A stretch of 64,000 bases of DNA. Source: Pterobdella sp. o SKG-2022. Lineage: Eukaryota > Annelida > Clitellata > Hirudinida > Piscicolidae. Positions 1 through 11,454 of the stretch are shown piece by piece (the stretch's first letter is position 1; every line of letters begins with the position of its first letter). A model generated the notes under the pieces. It searched no databases. It worked only from the letters and a program-made list of their open reading frames with translations, and had not been told where the DNA came from. Position numbers and translations under genes: made by a program. Location of the stretch: positions 310,001 to 374,000 of the forward strand of contig OZ038322.1 of NCBI GenBank assembly GCA_964035795.1, read 5' to 3'.

Positions 1-1338
1 ACTTGGAAAAACTGTGCTCTGAACGCAAGATGGCCCAGAAAAGTGAAGAGTGCGCTTTGCCAAAAAACTTCAAAGATTTGTACCTAAAGAAACCTCTTCA
101 CTCAGCACCCAGAATAACCTTCAGCTTACAAAATGAATCCTTCAACAACAAGAACAACAACGCTCTTGACTCGAACTGCCACCTTCCTGAAAAATTTCAA
201 AATGGCTTCTATCCAGGATTAGAGAGAACATCTAAAAAAGAAGACGACAAAACGGATGGTGAAGTAACAGAAAAAGATGAGAGAAAAGTTGCATCTGCCA
301 CAAGTGATCAAGATTCTGATGGCCATCTTCATGTTGCATCAGGAAACAAGTCTCCAAAAAGAAAAATCGATAAAATGAAAAAAAATGTTTTCAAAAACAA
401 AAAAAATCTAAAAATGAATAAATTGGAAAAAATGGTAGAAAAGCAGAAATGTGAACTGAAAAGTCCACGGAGGGATGGTGTGCCACCTAGCGAACAAAGT
501 GATATTCAGGTGCTGCAACAGAAACAAATGCTTGAAAATTTTCTCATTTCAAAGGTTTGTTTATTTTTATTTCATTTTGATTCATCAATTTTTTCAAAAT
601 GGAAGTCTTCCGATACAAGTGATCTTCTTAACCACAGAATACCAACTAATGTTCAACTTGACTACATAGCTCTCATGTCTTTTACCACTGTGGGCATTTG
701 TAGCTCCATCGGTAGATTAGTTCTGTGAAAAGAATGGCCAAGATTGCTTTTTCTTCAGAATCAGTTCTTTTATCTCTTCTATTTAGGGTTTTGAAAGTTT
801 CATTTGAACTGAGGTTTGTGTCAAAGATCCGGCATAACTGGGATTTAAAGCATAAAAAAATAAAATACTAATTATTATTGTTTAAGTTATTTTTTCACAA
901 AACAACATAAACACCCTCCCACAGGTGCAAAGAGAGAAGAAGAGACTGGAGAGGGATATGCAGGCATACGAGAAGAGGTTGCGACAAGAGAAACAAAAAC
1001 TGGTCGACTTCCTTAAAGATAGTGATCATGAGAAACAGTCAACTGCTAAAAACTTGTATGGCTCTCTTGTGCGGTTGGAGAAGAAGTGTGTAGGTGAGGG
1101 TTTGAGTGGTGAAGAGGAGGAGGAGGAAGTAGAAGAAGAAGATGATGATGATGATGAGCAAGAAAGTGATAGCGATAATGAAGAAGATGAAAGTGATGAT
1201 GATGATGATGACGAAAGTAGCCAGGATGATGATGATAATGATGGTGGTTATAACGTCAACAACAACTGCAACGACTCAACCCCAATGGGTGCATGTGGAG
1301 GTCAATGCTGGAAGTCACGTGACGAGTATTATCGATGA
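1..1338 (+). CDS. 3' part of an unrecognised coiled-coil protein with acidic tail (5' end outside window)
   Basis: Two exons are visible, 1-554 and 925-1338, joined in phase 0 (donor AAAG|gtttgt, acceptor cccacag|GTGCAA). The first exon is basic and polar, with a Lys/Asn-rich stretch. The join gives a helical, Lys/Glu/Arg-rich segment (…MLENFLISK then VQREKKRLERDMQ…) typical of a coiled coil. The end is a run of Asp/Glu (about 1108-1240, GAT/GAA/GAG codons), then a short Asn/Cys-containing tail and a stop. An AATAAA lies at 1393, 55 bases after the stop, so I take this as the last exon. I do not recognise the family. A good alternative donor (TAG|gtgagg) at 1093 would remove the acidic tail. 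Coding status is likely from the splice phases and 3' end; function is unknown. Confidence 0.6.
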
Positions 1339-1392
1339 TGCTATTTATAGAAGTACAAAAACTTTTTGTTTGTAAATGTGGATTCAAGTTAA

Positions 1393-1398
1393 AATAAA
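1393..1398 (+). terminator. Polyadenylation signal of the coiled-coil gene
   Basis: AATAAA, 55 bases past the stop codon, followed by A-rich sequence. It supports ending that gene before the homeobox gene starts. Confidence 0.55.
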
Positions 1399-2030
1399 TG
1401 AAAAAAAATCCAAAAATAAATCAAAATTTTTTGCTTATTAGCTGTCAAATAGGTTCCTAATTATGAGCGAGTCTGTGCATATTTACGTCAGTGAGGTTGG
1501 GGATGTCAGGTGATGAAGGATCGGTGTGTTGCATGCATCACTATTTATTATCTTTGGAGGTTTGAGCTCGGATCTTTGGGAACTTGGCGGATTGCTTTTT
1601 ATTTTTTCATTGAAATTTTGTTGATCAACGATTGATGTTTGAAATTCAAAAAATATCTCAAGTCGTTTCTATTGGGTATATTTCTATTGTTACTCGCAAA
1701 TAATTGGCTAGAATGTTTGGAGGGGCGGAGCCAAAGTAAGTTTTGTTTTGGTGAGTTAAAAGGTTAAAGTTGTTAAGTTTTTTATATGCAATCTTTGTTT
1801 CAAAGACATTTTTGAATATTTTTATTGGAATGGAAGTTTCTGGTTGTTTTACAGCAAGAAAAAAGAGACAAACAAGCGCACATTATTTTGGAACCGATAC
1901 AAAGATTTATGGAGGTTTGTGGCATTACAAACCATGGATGCAACAACAACACCTGCAGTCCAACTTCACTTCCGTTTCCAGCCTACAAACAAGCCACAAC
2001 CTTCCCATCAAAGCACCAACTAGGGAACAG

Positions 2031-3796
2031 ATGCATATTAAGAAAATGTTGATCTGCCACCAATACTTGCAGAAACAGGAGTGGAGAGAATTTCTGAAAC
2101 AAGTGGCAAGCAAGTCTCTATTTATAAAACACCAACCGCTTGTTTATGACAACCACCTTCAAACACACACTCATCCCTCCAGCTCAACCTCCCCTACACC
2201 ACCTCCTTCCAACCACACACAAACCCACCACACTTCACAACTTCACCACATTTCACAACCTCACCGCACATCACAACCTCACCATACATTACAACCCGAT
2301 AACAAAAAAATCAAAAAGTCTAACGCTGAAGAATTTAGTAGTCAATTTGAAATTCTTGCTTCAACAAAGAACCAAAAACACAGAATCAAATCGTTCACTA
2401 TTGAAGACATTTTGAGCGATATTAAGACCATTAGTGACATCAAAACTTCAACAAGTGGCAACTTTCACAACAGCTGCGGTCAAAATGATGATATGGAGAC
2501 AAATGAATCCACTTTTCACAAGCATCTCAATGCCGCAGAAATGCTGCATCAAGTCTCCTCTTCTCAACATACCACACTCAAAAAAAATTCACACAAAACT
2601 TCCAACCTTCGATGCTCCACACCACCCACTTCATCCTTCGCACCACCACCCACTTCATCCTTCGCACCACCACCCACCTCATCCTTCGCACCACCACCCA
2701 CTTCATCCTTCGCACCACCACCCACTTCATCCTTCGCACCACCACCCACCTCATCCTTCGCACCACCACCCACCTCATCCTTCGCACCACCACCCACTTC
2801 CTCCTTCACACCACCACTCCTCAACTCTCCTAAACCACCATCACTTTCACACCCCAACCCACGTCCACCGTCAACACTAAAACCCCCCAAACCATACTCT
2901 ACACCCTCCCTTTCCATGACGTCAGACAAAGGACCTCTCTGTGCCCTCTACACCCTCACGAACAAGACTATACCAGGTGGGTGGAGGTTGGAAGGATGTG
3001 ATACGAGGTTTCAATTGAGTTGTGGGTAGTTACAATAGAGCATGGCTACAACTCTCAGGTGGAGAGGTTGATGGGGACGCCATGAGGGTTGCAGAGGTCT
3101 GTAGGAGTTTAGTTGCATCTGTCTTTAGAGTTACGTGCGTTTGTCGATGCATCCCATGTTCGACAAATTATGGGTTATTAAAGTCAACTGATATAAACAT
3201 AATTTTTGATACAAAAATAAAGTAAAATCTGATGAGGTTATTTGGTTCAAATGTTGTTCAAAAATTAAAGTTTTCTAAAACCGAGAAAAAAGAAGTCTTA
3301 AGATTGACTGAAGTGTAGAGGAGTGGAGAAGATTTTAATTATAAAAGAGAAAGAGCAGTATAAGAGAAAGAGACTTTGGATGAGGAACAAGGAAGATGGA
3401 GAATAAAGAGCTAAAAAATAGATTATTTTCCGAAATATTACAACATCTCTTTGAGTGCAAAAGATGCAGACTTAATTTTTTAAATTATAAAACTGCTCTT
3501 GATTGCTTCTGCTACAATGGCAATTAATGCGAGGATAGATTCAAAATGGCCTCCTCTCTTTGATTTCATAATTCGAAGCAGAGATGGAGAATTAATTATT
3601 TGTAAAAGTTGAACACTATATAAATAATTTTCTTTCTGGATTGGAGAAGGGCTTCGTGATTGGTTGGAGTTAAAAAATTTAAAATTTATAACAAAACGTC
3701 GTGTGTTAACTTGAAAAAATATGATGATGAAGATGAGGATGATGATGAGGGTGATGATGATGATGAGGGTGATGATGATGATGATGATGATGAGGG

Positions 3797-3829
<33 letters not shown>

Positions 3830-5811
3830 GGGTGATGATGATGATGAGGATGGTAATGATGAGGATGGTGATGATGATGATGAGGGTAATGATGAGGATG
3901 GTGATGATGATGAGGGTGATGATGAAGATGGTGATGATGATGAGGGTGATGATGAGGATGGTGATGATGATGATGATGAGAATGGTGATGATGATGATGA
4001 GGATGGTGATGATGATGATACAAAGAAGAGTTTTTTTGTTTAAGTTGATCATTTTCTTGTTATACAAACAAACACAATTATCATCAACTTGTCTCAACAT
4101 GGCGGAGATAAATGGTGAGGCGCAAACATGGTGTGAAAATTTAAAGAGCATCTCATTCGAAGAGATTTAATTGATGCCTTTTTGATTTGGAAATTTATTT
4201 CTTCAACATCCAATCTCATTACCAGGAATTCATCTCAACTGATACTTTGGTTAACTTTTAGTTTTGTTGGTGATCCGACATTTTATCACGTGATGAAGTT
4301 TCGTTAACTTCACATCGTTTTCATGGCAGAGAGATTATGTTGATGAGTGAAAAGCTTAATTGTTGCCAAGATGGAACAAGATGGAAGGCTACAAAAGCAA
4401 CCACTCTCAACATTTTCAAACTTATAAATCTCTTGTTAAAAAGAAAAAAGGTGACAAAAACTTCAAAACATAAATAAAAGTTCAAAAAAAATTTTAAGGT
4501 AAGCATAAAACTACAACAACAACAACAACAACATCAAACACATAAACAACAACAACATCAAACACATAAACTACAACAACATCAAACACATAAACTACAA
4601 CAACAACAACATCAAACACATAAACAACAACAACATCAAACACATAAACTACAACAACATCAAACACATAAATTACAACAACAACAACATCAAACACATA
4701 AACAACAACAACATCAAACACATAAACTACAACAACATCAAACACATAAACTACAACAACAACAACATCAAACACATAAACTACAACAACATCAAACACA
4801 TAAACTACAACAACATCAAACACATAAACTACAACAACAACAACATCAAACACATAAGCAACAACAACGAAACATTGTAAGATAAACACAAGACAAAGAG
4901 TGAGTGACGAAATAATGACGTAGGAGGCGTGGTAAGTTTTAATAGCATCCATGTGGCAAATTAGGAGATGTTTCTGTGATGGGAAGTAATGGGCGTTGTG
5001 TAGGGATGTGTAGTTTGAACTAATTAATTGAGCGCTAGAAAAATGAAAACTGAAGTTGATAGTTTAAAAAATGTTTAAATATGTATAAAAATAATTTTAA
5101 ATTATTCTGAAGCTTTAAGTCAAGAATGGAAGGGAACAGAAAAGAGGAAACGGAAGAAGGTGATCCGGATGAAGAAGACCTTCAAAACACCCAACAAATC
5201 GAGGACAGCATTCAGCAACTGCCAGCTTGATGAGTTGGAGCAGAAGTTTGCCTTGAAGAGATACATCAGTCCAAATGAGAGAGACCTCCTAGCTCGACAA
5301 CTCTCACTTAGCACTTCCCAGGTAGGCGCGACTCTAGGATGCTCGTGTTTGACAGTTTAAGTTTGGTCTTTGAAGTGTTTAAGATCATTTATTAATGTTT
5401 TGAAATCGATGTTCTCAATAAGAAGCTCTAGTTTTTGGTGGTAGTTGTAAAATTCAAGATTCATTTACAACACAAACCATCAAATATTTCGCCATTTTCA
5501 CAATAACTAAAAACTGTTTTTGATAATTTTGAATTTATTACAATGTTTTACTCGATTTAAGAGAAATTTCTCGAAGGAAAATGTAAAGAAATTGTATTCA
5601 ACTAAAAATTCACATGCTCTTCAAAAAAATCCCTCATAAATCGACATTACTAAAAACTCGAAGATTTAAACTACATCAAATCTTCCTCCTAATCCAGGTG
5701 ATCACGTGGTTCCAAAACAGAAGGGCCAAGTGGAAGAGGGATGTGGAAGAGATGAGGGCGGATGTGATGGCTGCTAGCAAGCACATCAGCTTAACACCAC
5801 ATCTTCTCTGA
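2031..5811 (+). CDS. Lbx: Ladybird (Lbx)-type homeobox transcription factor
   Basis: Three exons: about 2031-2976, 5113-5321, 5698-5811. Phases match (phase 1, then phase 0); from ATG 2031 the product is 422 aa. Exon 1 has an eh1-like Groucho-binding motif FTIEDILSD at 2394 (vertebrate Lbx has FSIEDIL) and near its end PLCALYTLTNKT, which resembles the Lbx motif PLCALEELASKT. Exon 2 begins the homeodomain with KSRTAFSNCQLDELEQKF. Exon 3 continues it with VITWFQNRRAKWKRD followed by VEEMRADV, the Lbx-type extension. The homeodomain intron is exactly before VITWFQ. Family role: nuclear DNA-binding repressor in muscle and neural precursors. Oddities: an eight-fold PTSSFAPP repeat in the linker, a long N-terminus, and a very short end after the homeodomain (no acidic tail). 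The start is uncertain; ATGs at 1938, 2031 and 2046 are in frame. The exon 2 acceptor could also be at 5125, same phase. Confidence 0.85.
2613..2812 (+). repeat. 24-bp coding minisatellite (PTSSFAPP repeat) in Lbx exon 1
   Basis: About eight tandem copies of a 24-bp unit, a multiple of three, so copy number can change without a frameshift. Several frames on both strands stay open through it, which creates false ORFs (for example 2434-2880 +, 2564-2929 -). In the Lbx frame it reads Pro-Pro-Thr-Ser-Ser-Phe-Ala-Pro. Confidence 0.9.
3720..4020 (+). repeat. GAT-rich trinucleotide repeat in Lbx intron 1
   Basis: About 300 bp of GATGAT with GAGGGT/GAGGAT interruptions. Poly-Asp, poly-Met and poly-His/Ile readings all stay open, so none is evidence of a gene. 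It lies between Lbx exons 1 and 2. Confidence 0.95.
4505..4865 (+). repeat. Minisatellite of CAA and ATCAAACACATAA blocks in Lbx intron 1
   Basis: About fifteen copies of a unit made of CTACAACAACAT or ACAACAACAACAT plus CAAACACATAA, with unit lengths of roughly 24 to 30 bp. The minus-strand Val/Tyr/Phe-rich ORF across it is a repeat artefact. Confidence 0.9.
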
Positions 5812-6050
5812 TTTATCTGCGACACTTTTTTGTGTTAAAAGCTATTTCAAAAATATTTCCATAATCGCATTTTTTTTGAACAAAATGTTGGAAACAAACG
5901 ATGACAAAAGGTATTCACAACTTGGAAATGCTAGTATTGGAAGCTTTCTCAAAACAATTTGAAACTGCAGCACAAACTTAACAAGAATCTCTGCTTTGCC
6001 ATAATATGATGAAGATGCTAGAAATGAAATTCTTAGAAATTTTCACTCAA

Positions 6051-6056
6051 AATAAA
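6051..6056 (+). terminator. Candidate Lbx polyadenylation signal
   Basis: AATAAA 240 bases after the Lbx stop; the first good signal downstream. Confidence 0.4.
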
Positions 6057-6439
6057 CAAAACCTCCGACCTCAGTCCTCACTGGATCCTCTCAGCCCCTA
6101 TTTATAAGTGGTTTTATCTTTTCGATTCCTTGACTCCCTCCTAACGTTGTATAACAAAGCTGGAATTATTTTAAATCGGCTTCATTAAAAATCTGTTAGA
6201 GCTATTTTTACCATGTCAAAACATGATGTCACTAGGCATATTACTGAGGTTTATTCAAGTTATTGATAACTTTAATTGTAGGTTTATGAAGATTTTTTTG
6301 AGTTATATTTTCAGAAAAATCACTACTGACAATTCATTTTAAAAAATAAACAATAATATAAACCTTAAAAATTCCATGTGACAACTTCAGATAACCTATG
6401 AATATTAGGAACAAAAACTAACACTAAATTATCAATTGA

Positions 6440-6960
6440 AGAACACAAAATACAAATATAGCAGCCCTCAAGTACCATAAAATGTTGAAATCAATGGATA
6501 TAAAGTTGAAAAACAAAATTAAAATATATGAAATTTATATAAGACCAATCCTTTTATATAACTGTCAAACCTGGAGTCCTTCTGAAAGCGATAGTCTCGA
6601 GGTTTTCGAAAAAAAATTTTTAAGAAAAATATGTCGGATATTCTACCTAAACCGCATCTCAAACGTAAACCTCAAAAATAAAACCAGCGTTGAAGACATG
6701 AGAATTGATAAAGAAAAGAAGATGGAGCTACCTTGGACATATTCTGCGCAGACCAAACCTACCGATGGCAATAGAACTTCAAAACGTCTTTAGTGGTAAA
6801 AAAAAAAGAAGGCGTCCACGCATAAATACAGCCACAGTAATAAAAAATACAATGGAAGAAATGGGTTTAACTGGATGAAGCCAAGACAAAAGCTCAAAAC
6901 AGAGAAGAGTGGAAAAAGCGAACTTTGATTAAATACATAACTAGGAATTCTCAAACAATA
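6440..6960 (+). mobile_element. LINE 3'-end fragment (reverse transcriptase C-terminus)
   Basis: An open segment at 6482-6793 carries LKNKIKIYEIYIRPILLYNC and QTWSPSE, the usual end of the reverse transcriptase of many animal LINEs. It continues, broken, through a Lys/Arg-rich part and an EEMGLTW-like stretch, ending near AATTCTCAAACAA. A related degenerate 3' end lies at about 30760-31015. Non-functional. Confidence 0.7.
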
Positions 6961-7039
6961 CAAAATAACTGATTAGTCAATTATTTTGTGAAACAAATAT
7001 AATAATAATTATTATCATTAATAATATTGGCTGGAAGAT

Positions 7040-7490
7040 CACAAAGCAGAGGTTACAGATGAGGCACCATAAAATGATTTAACAATATGCATGAAAAGGT
7101 TATACCAAGTATTTGGATCTGACAAAGTGCAAGCATACTAGATAAAAAGCTTGAGTCGACTCATGAAAGAATATGCAGCCAAATAAATGGAATACTAAGA
7201 ACTGCATCATCTGCTTCTTGGTTGACATCTGTAAGAACTGTACTGATCGCGAAAGATCCCACCAAAGGCAACATTCCAAAGAATAACGGAATAATTCCTA
7301 GTCAACAGTGGACTAGCATTTCTAGAGAGGATGTGACCAGAAACTAGAAAAAGTCACGCAAATGGAAATCTCCAGAAATTGATAAATTTCCCGATTTTTG
7401 GTTAGATATACTGAGCACTATTCGTGGTAGTTTGGCTTCCAACTTCAATAAAATATTACTCAACCCCAAGCAAACTTCAAAGTGATTATG
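7040..7490 (+). mobile_element. Decayed LINE reverse transcriptase segment
   Basis: Translating across stops and frame changes gives motifs of the RT N-terminal part of Dong/R4-like LINEs: a KVQAYWIKSL-like stretch, SSASWLTSVRTVLIAKDP, KGNIPKN. No intact ORF. It may belong to the same insertion as the C-terminal piece at 9310-10165, with the MULE between them. Confidence 0.55.
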
Positions 7491-7636
7491 TCAAGGGCAT
7501 AAATTTTTAATCCAAAAAAATCAAGAAACAAAAAACTCTAAAAATTAAAAGTTATCAAATAAGTGAAAATTGTAAGTACGATGTAGCTTACCAATTATGA
7601 ATTCAAAGTTGGTAATGAGATGTGGTAAGGAAGCAT

Positions 7637-9303
7637 GCGCACAGTATATAAAGGCAGACATTTCATTCCGGTTTGTAGTATAGTATGGAGTTCGTACAAC
7701 GTAGCCGTGGTGTTTTTAAGTTAAAATGTGATGGATATTTATGCGTAAAGCCGAAAAAGCTAGCTAATGCAGTAGTGTCATATGAATGTGAACTGAGAAG
7801 AAATGATCAACAGTGCAAAACTAAATTAAAGGTAGCTAGAAATGATTTAGTAGACAGGATGAATAAACACACACATGCACCTGATGCTGGTCATGCTGAA
7901 GCAAGTGGAAGCAGCCATCAAGCACCGTGCATTATCAGAAGAGGAAACAGTTCAACAAATCTTATCCCAAGAACACAGTGACATCAATGAGGATACAGCT
8001 GTTAATTTACCAGCCATCCGGGATATGCGCAAGAATATTCGTTGTCTTGAAACTCCCTGGGTTTAACATCACTATAATAAACCTCGTATTATTATTATTC
8101 ATCTGCCCCAAAATAAGTACCAAAATGGGTCCCGAGAGTGTGAACCGACCCCGTGAGAGCGGCTTAGCTTGTCGACAACTGGACGGTCTAGATGGGAGCA
8201 TGAAGAGCATCCAACCAGAACTAGGGTAGTTCCGTGATGGCACTTTTAAAATAGTACCAAAGATTTTTTATCAATCTTTTTCAACACACGCTTATATACA
8301 TGGTCATGTGATGCCATGTGTATATGCTCTGTTACCTGACAAAAAACAAGAAACTTACGTACGGCTGTTTCAGCAACTGCATCAGCTGAAAGAAGGTTTG
8401 TCCCAAGCAACATCATGATAGACTTTGAAATGGCATCAAAAAATGCACTATCAAAAACATTTCCGAAAGCAGAAGTAAAAGGGTGTTTTTATCACCTTGC
8501 ACAAAGTGTATATAGAAAAGTGCAGAGCAGTGGACTCCAGAAGAGGTGCAAAGATGATGCAGAATTCAGGCTGCAAGTCCGCATGCTTCCAGCTCTAGCT
8601 TTCGTGTCAGTGGAAAGAGTGTGTGAGGTTTTTGATATTTTAGAAGAGAAGTTAAAAGAAGTCCAGCCACTTTTGGATTATTTTGAGGATACTTTTATTG
8701 GCGGCAGACAGCGTCGTGGGTGACGTGCCCCATTGTTGCCTCACGTCATGTGGAACTGCAAAGATAGGGTGGAAAATGATCTTCTAAGAACAAACAATCA
8801 TGTTGAAGGGTGGCATCGACATATGCAGGCCAATGTTAGTGCTTACCACACAAATATTTTTCAATTTATCTGCGTGTTACAGCGGGAACAGGCGCTCAAA
8901 AAAGTGAAGCAAGCAAGAATGACTGCAGAAGAAAACCCAAGATCACAAAAAAGAAAACACTTAGCAGTGACCAACAGACTTTCAAGCCTCGAAGAAGAAT
9001 TTTAAAATCGTGGCCAACTTGAACATCTACTTCTTATTGCACATAATTTATTGAACCATTTTGTTCGATCCAATATGAATTCTTTAGTCCATAAGGACGT
9101 AAATTATTCCGCGCCTGATATGAAGCTTCAAAATTCCATTGAGCCAATAGAGTTTAGAACAAAAAGTGAGACAGAGTATCCATCCACGTATTTTCCTAGT
9201 GAACGCAGAAAGCAAATTTTGCAAGTTTCAAAACTCAAAGGACTATCTTTGAAGAGAGTTGAGAAGCATCTCATATCCGCCCTGAAACGTGGATCAGAAA
9301 TCA
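7637..9303 (+). mobile_element. Mutator-like element (FLYWCH finger plus MULE transposase), decayed
   Basis: A TATATAAA box at 7647 precedes ATG 7685. The first ORF (7685-7981) is a FLYWCH-type zinc finger: GVFKLKCDGYLCV, a Cys-rich middle (YECELRRNDQQCKTKL) and a final HTHAP. After disrupted sequence comes the MULE transposase core: a DGTFKIVPKIF-like stretch at about 8235, HGHVMPCVYALLPDK, then MIDFEMASKNALSKTFP (8415) and VKGCFYHLAQSVYRKVQ. A later part reads NDLLRTNNHVEGWHRHMQ (about 8760). Stops and frameshifts separate the pieces, so it is not autonomous. FLYWCH/MULE fusions are common in animal genomes. I did not find clear terminal repeats. Confidence 0.8.
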
Positions 9304-10165
9304 AATGAGGAGCTGTATATGTATTTATTGGTTGAAACTCCCACCACAAACTGGGTCTCATTTAACACTGAGATTGTTAAAGCAGATAATAGTATGAAAC
9401 TAAACGATTTAATGAAGATAGAGTTTACTGATAAAGCACTTGATATTAGAGAGTTGAGAACTGACTTTGAAGATGACATTCAGACCTCAACTGGAATGCT
9501 GCACCCTCTTCTATGCAAGATCTGGCAACAGGAGTGAGTGCCAGAGCCCTTTCACCAGGAATTTTCAGGCAAATATAATCCAAAATATGACAGACCCAAA
9601 TGTAGGTTCTGTGGTGAAAAAGATGAGAGCATTGACTACCTTATAGCTGGATGCTCTGTTCTCACACCTGGAGAATACAAAAGAAGACACGATAGGGTAG
9701 GTCAATATCTTCACTGGAAAATCTGTAACCTCTTCAAAGTGGGTACAGAAAAATCTGGTATGAACATGACTCAGAGCCAATTACTGATGGTCCAAATTTT
9801 CCCATTCTTTGAGACTTCCCAATTCAGACTGACTGCACAATACAAGCCAACCGACCAGACATTGTCATAAAGGATTTTCTAAGCAATGTCTGTTATCTAA
9901 TTAACATGAGCAAACCGTCAGATAAAAATGTGTCATCCAAAACCTTTGAAAAGCTCTCCAAGTATAGACTTGGAGATTGAAATTGGCAAAATGTGGCACC
10001 TTAGAGCTAGAACTATCCCAGCTGTAATAGGTGCACTGGGCCTGGTAAAGAAAGGAACCAAAGATTTTCTCAATAAAATACCTGGCAATCCTTCTCTCAG
10101 AGAAATCCAGAAGATAGTTCTAAGTGGCATAGCCCGTGTCCTCAGAAGAGCCCTATCAGTATAAC
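9304..10165 (+). mobile_element. LINE C-terminal fragment with Cys-His knuckle
   Basis: Consecutive open segments: 9304-9537 (…SFNTEIVKADNSMKLNDL…), 9538-9870 with CRFCGEKDESIDYLIAGC, and 9928-10164 with ARTIPAVIGALGLVKKGT and IQKIVLSGIARVLRRAL. These match the C-terminus of Dong/R4-type LINE polymerases, where the Cys-X2-Cys…His/Cys knuckle is followed by a conserved 'VIGALG' block. Stops divide it. Confidence 0.7.
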
Positions 10166-10300
10166 TTCCAATTTCACTCATCTGAGGTCACTGGTAGTAA
10201 CCTGATGTTTGATCTTATAACTAGCCTTTCAGAAGAAAGAATAATAATAATAATGAAAATTTAAAAATAGCAATAAAAATAACAATAACAAAAACAATAT

Positions 10301-10983
10301 TTATTTTTTAAGATGCACATCAACATAGTTCTTCTTGAAGTCTTCAAAGTCCTTATCACTAAAGACACTCATCTCCTTCTTTTTCTCTTCTTCCACCGCT
10401 CTCTTTCTCTTCACTGATGTCTCGTGTTCCATCACCTGAAGGAAGGCATGAGTGGTGATGTGTCAAAAGATGATAACATTGATAAGTATTAGAGTTGTTG
10501 TAGATTTTTTTTTGAAGTTTTTCATGAAGCTCCACATAAATTGAATTTTCACCAATTTTACATGGTTTCAAAGTTTCAGAAATTAAATTTAATAAACATG
10601 TACTTATATGAAACCTTAGTTGCGAATTTTTGGTTTGTGGTGTTGATGAGTGAAATTTTCTCAAGAATTTGCAAATTTCTTTTCAGGTTGTTTTCCTGGT
10701 ATTTGTGTTTGTCTTCTAAAAAATTAAAAATGTTTTAGATAGAATCCAAGATTTGATATAACTGACTTAAAAGATGTGAATTTTGTTTTATGACTTTTCC
10801 TTCAATTATTTCTGATATATCATCATAGTTATCCTTGGTCTTTCTTTTTCTTTTTTTAGTATTCTTTTCTTTTTTTTCTAAAATTAAAAAACTGTTTAAA
10901 CAATCGTATAATGTAAACAAATGTTGCTAACGTGTCAATCCTTCGGACCTTTCAAAAGCTTTTTTCATCAAAGACAAAGACAT
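10301..10983 (-). CDS. rps19bp1: Active regulator of SIRT1 / RPS19-binding protein 1-like (AROS)
   Basis: Four exons (high to low): 10983-10932, 10877-10767, 10715-10615, 10435-10301, with phases 1, 1, 0; total 132 aa (human AROS is 136 aa). The N-terminus MSLSLMKKAFERSEGLT resembles the family's Met-Ser…Leu-Leu start. It is followed by a basic region (KKRKRKTK), a segment NNLKRNLQILEK like the family's DHLRVNLKFL, and the diagnostic C-terminus SVFSDKDFEDFKKNYV (human TVFTEEDFQKFQQEYF). Family role: a small nucleolar protein that binds ribosomal protein S19 and SIRT1. The ATG lies 472 bp from the start of the divergent SOCS-box gene. Assignment rests on motif order and length; identity overall is low. 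Confidence 0.75.
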
Positions 10984-11454
10984 GCTTTAAAAAATTGAGC
11001 AAGGATTTTGCTTACGATAGAAAAGTAATATCGATTTAAAACTTACGAACAAACATTTTTTATAGCAAAATTACTTTTATTGGAACAAAAAAATTTAAAA
11101 AGTTTTAATTAAATTGTAATTCATAAATTCTTTATACGAGGTTTTAAACAAATTTTTTAAATGATAATTACCATTTGGCAGCAATTCATAATAAGAAATG
11201 AAATAAAATGGAGTTGCAGTTTTGAAAACAACTAAAGAAAACGAAAAATTTATAAAAATTTTGAACTAGAATCATAAATTTCTGTCGTTGAAATTGGAGA
11301 TTATTTTAAATAATCTGAGAAATCTGTGTTTGAAAAAATGAATGAGAAGTAGAAATGTAGAAAACATTATCTAATTTTAATGTGACTTTAAAACGAACAG
11401 ATATATTTTCATTCCTTTCGACAAACAACCACCGGCACCATTTTGCAGTGTATT

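Noticed and set aside
3480..4170. Asp-rich, Met-rich and His-rich ORFs
   Set aside because: Artefacts of the GAT repeat inside the Lbx intron; no splice signals or conservation.
4494..4952. Val/Tyr/Phe repeat ORF on the minus strand
   Set aside because: Read-through of a minisatellite with no start context or flanking exons.
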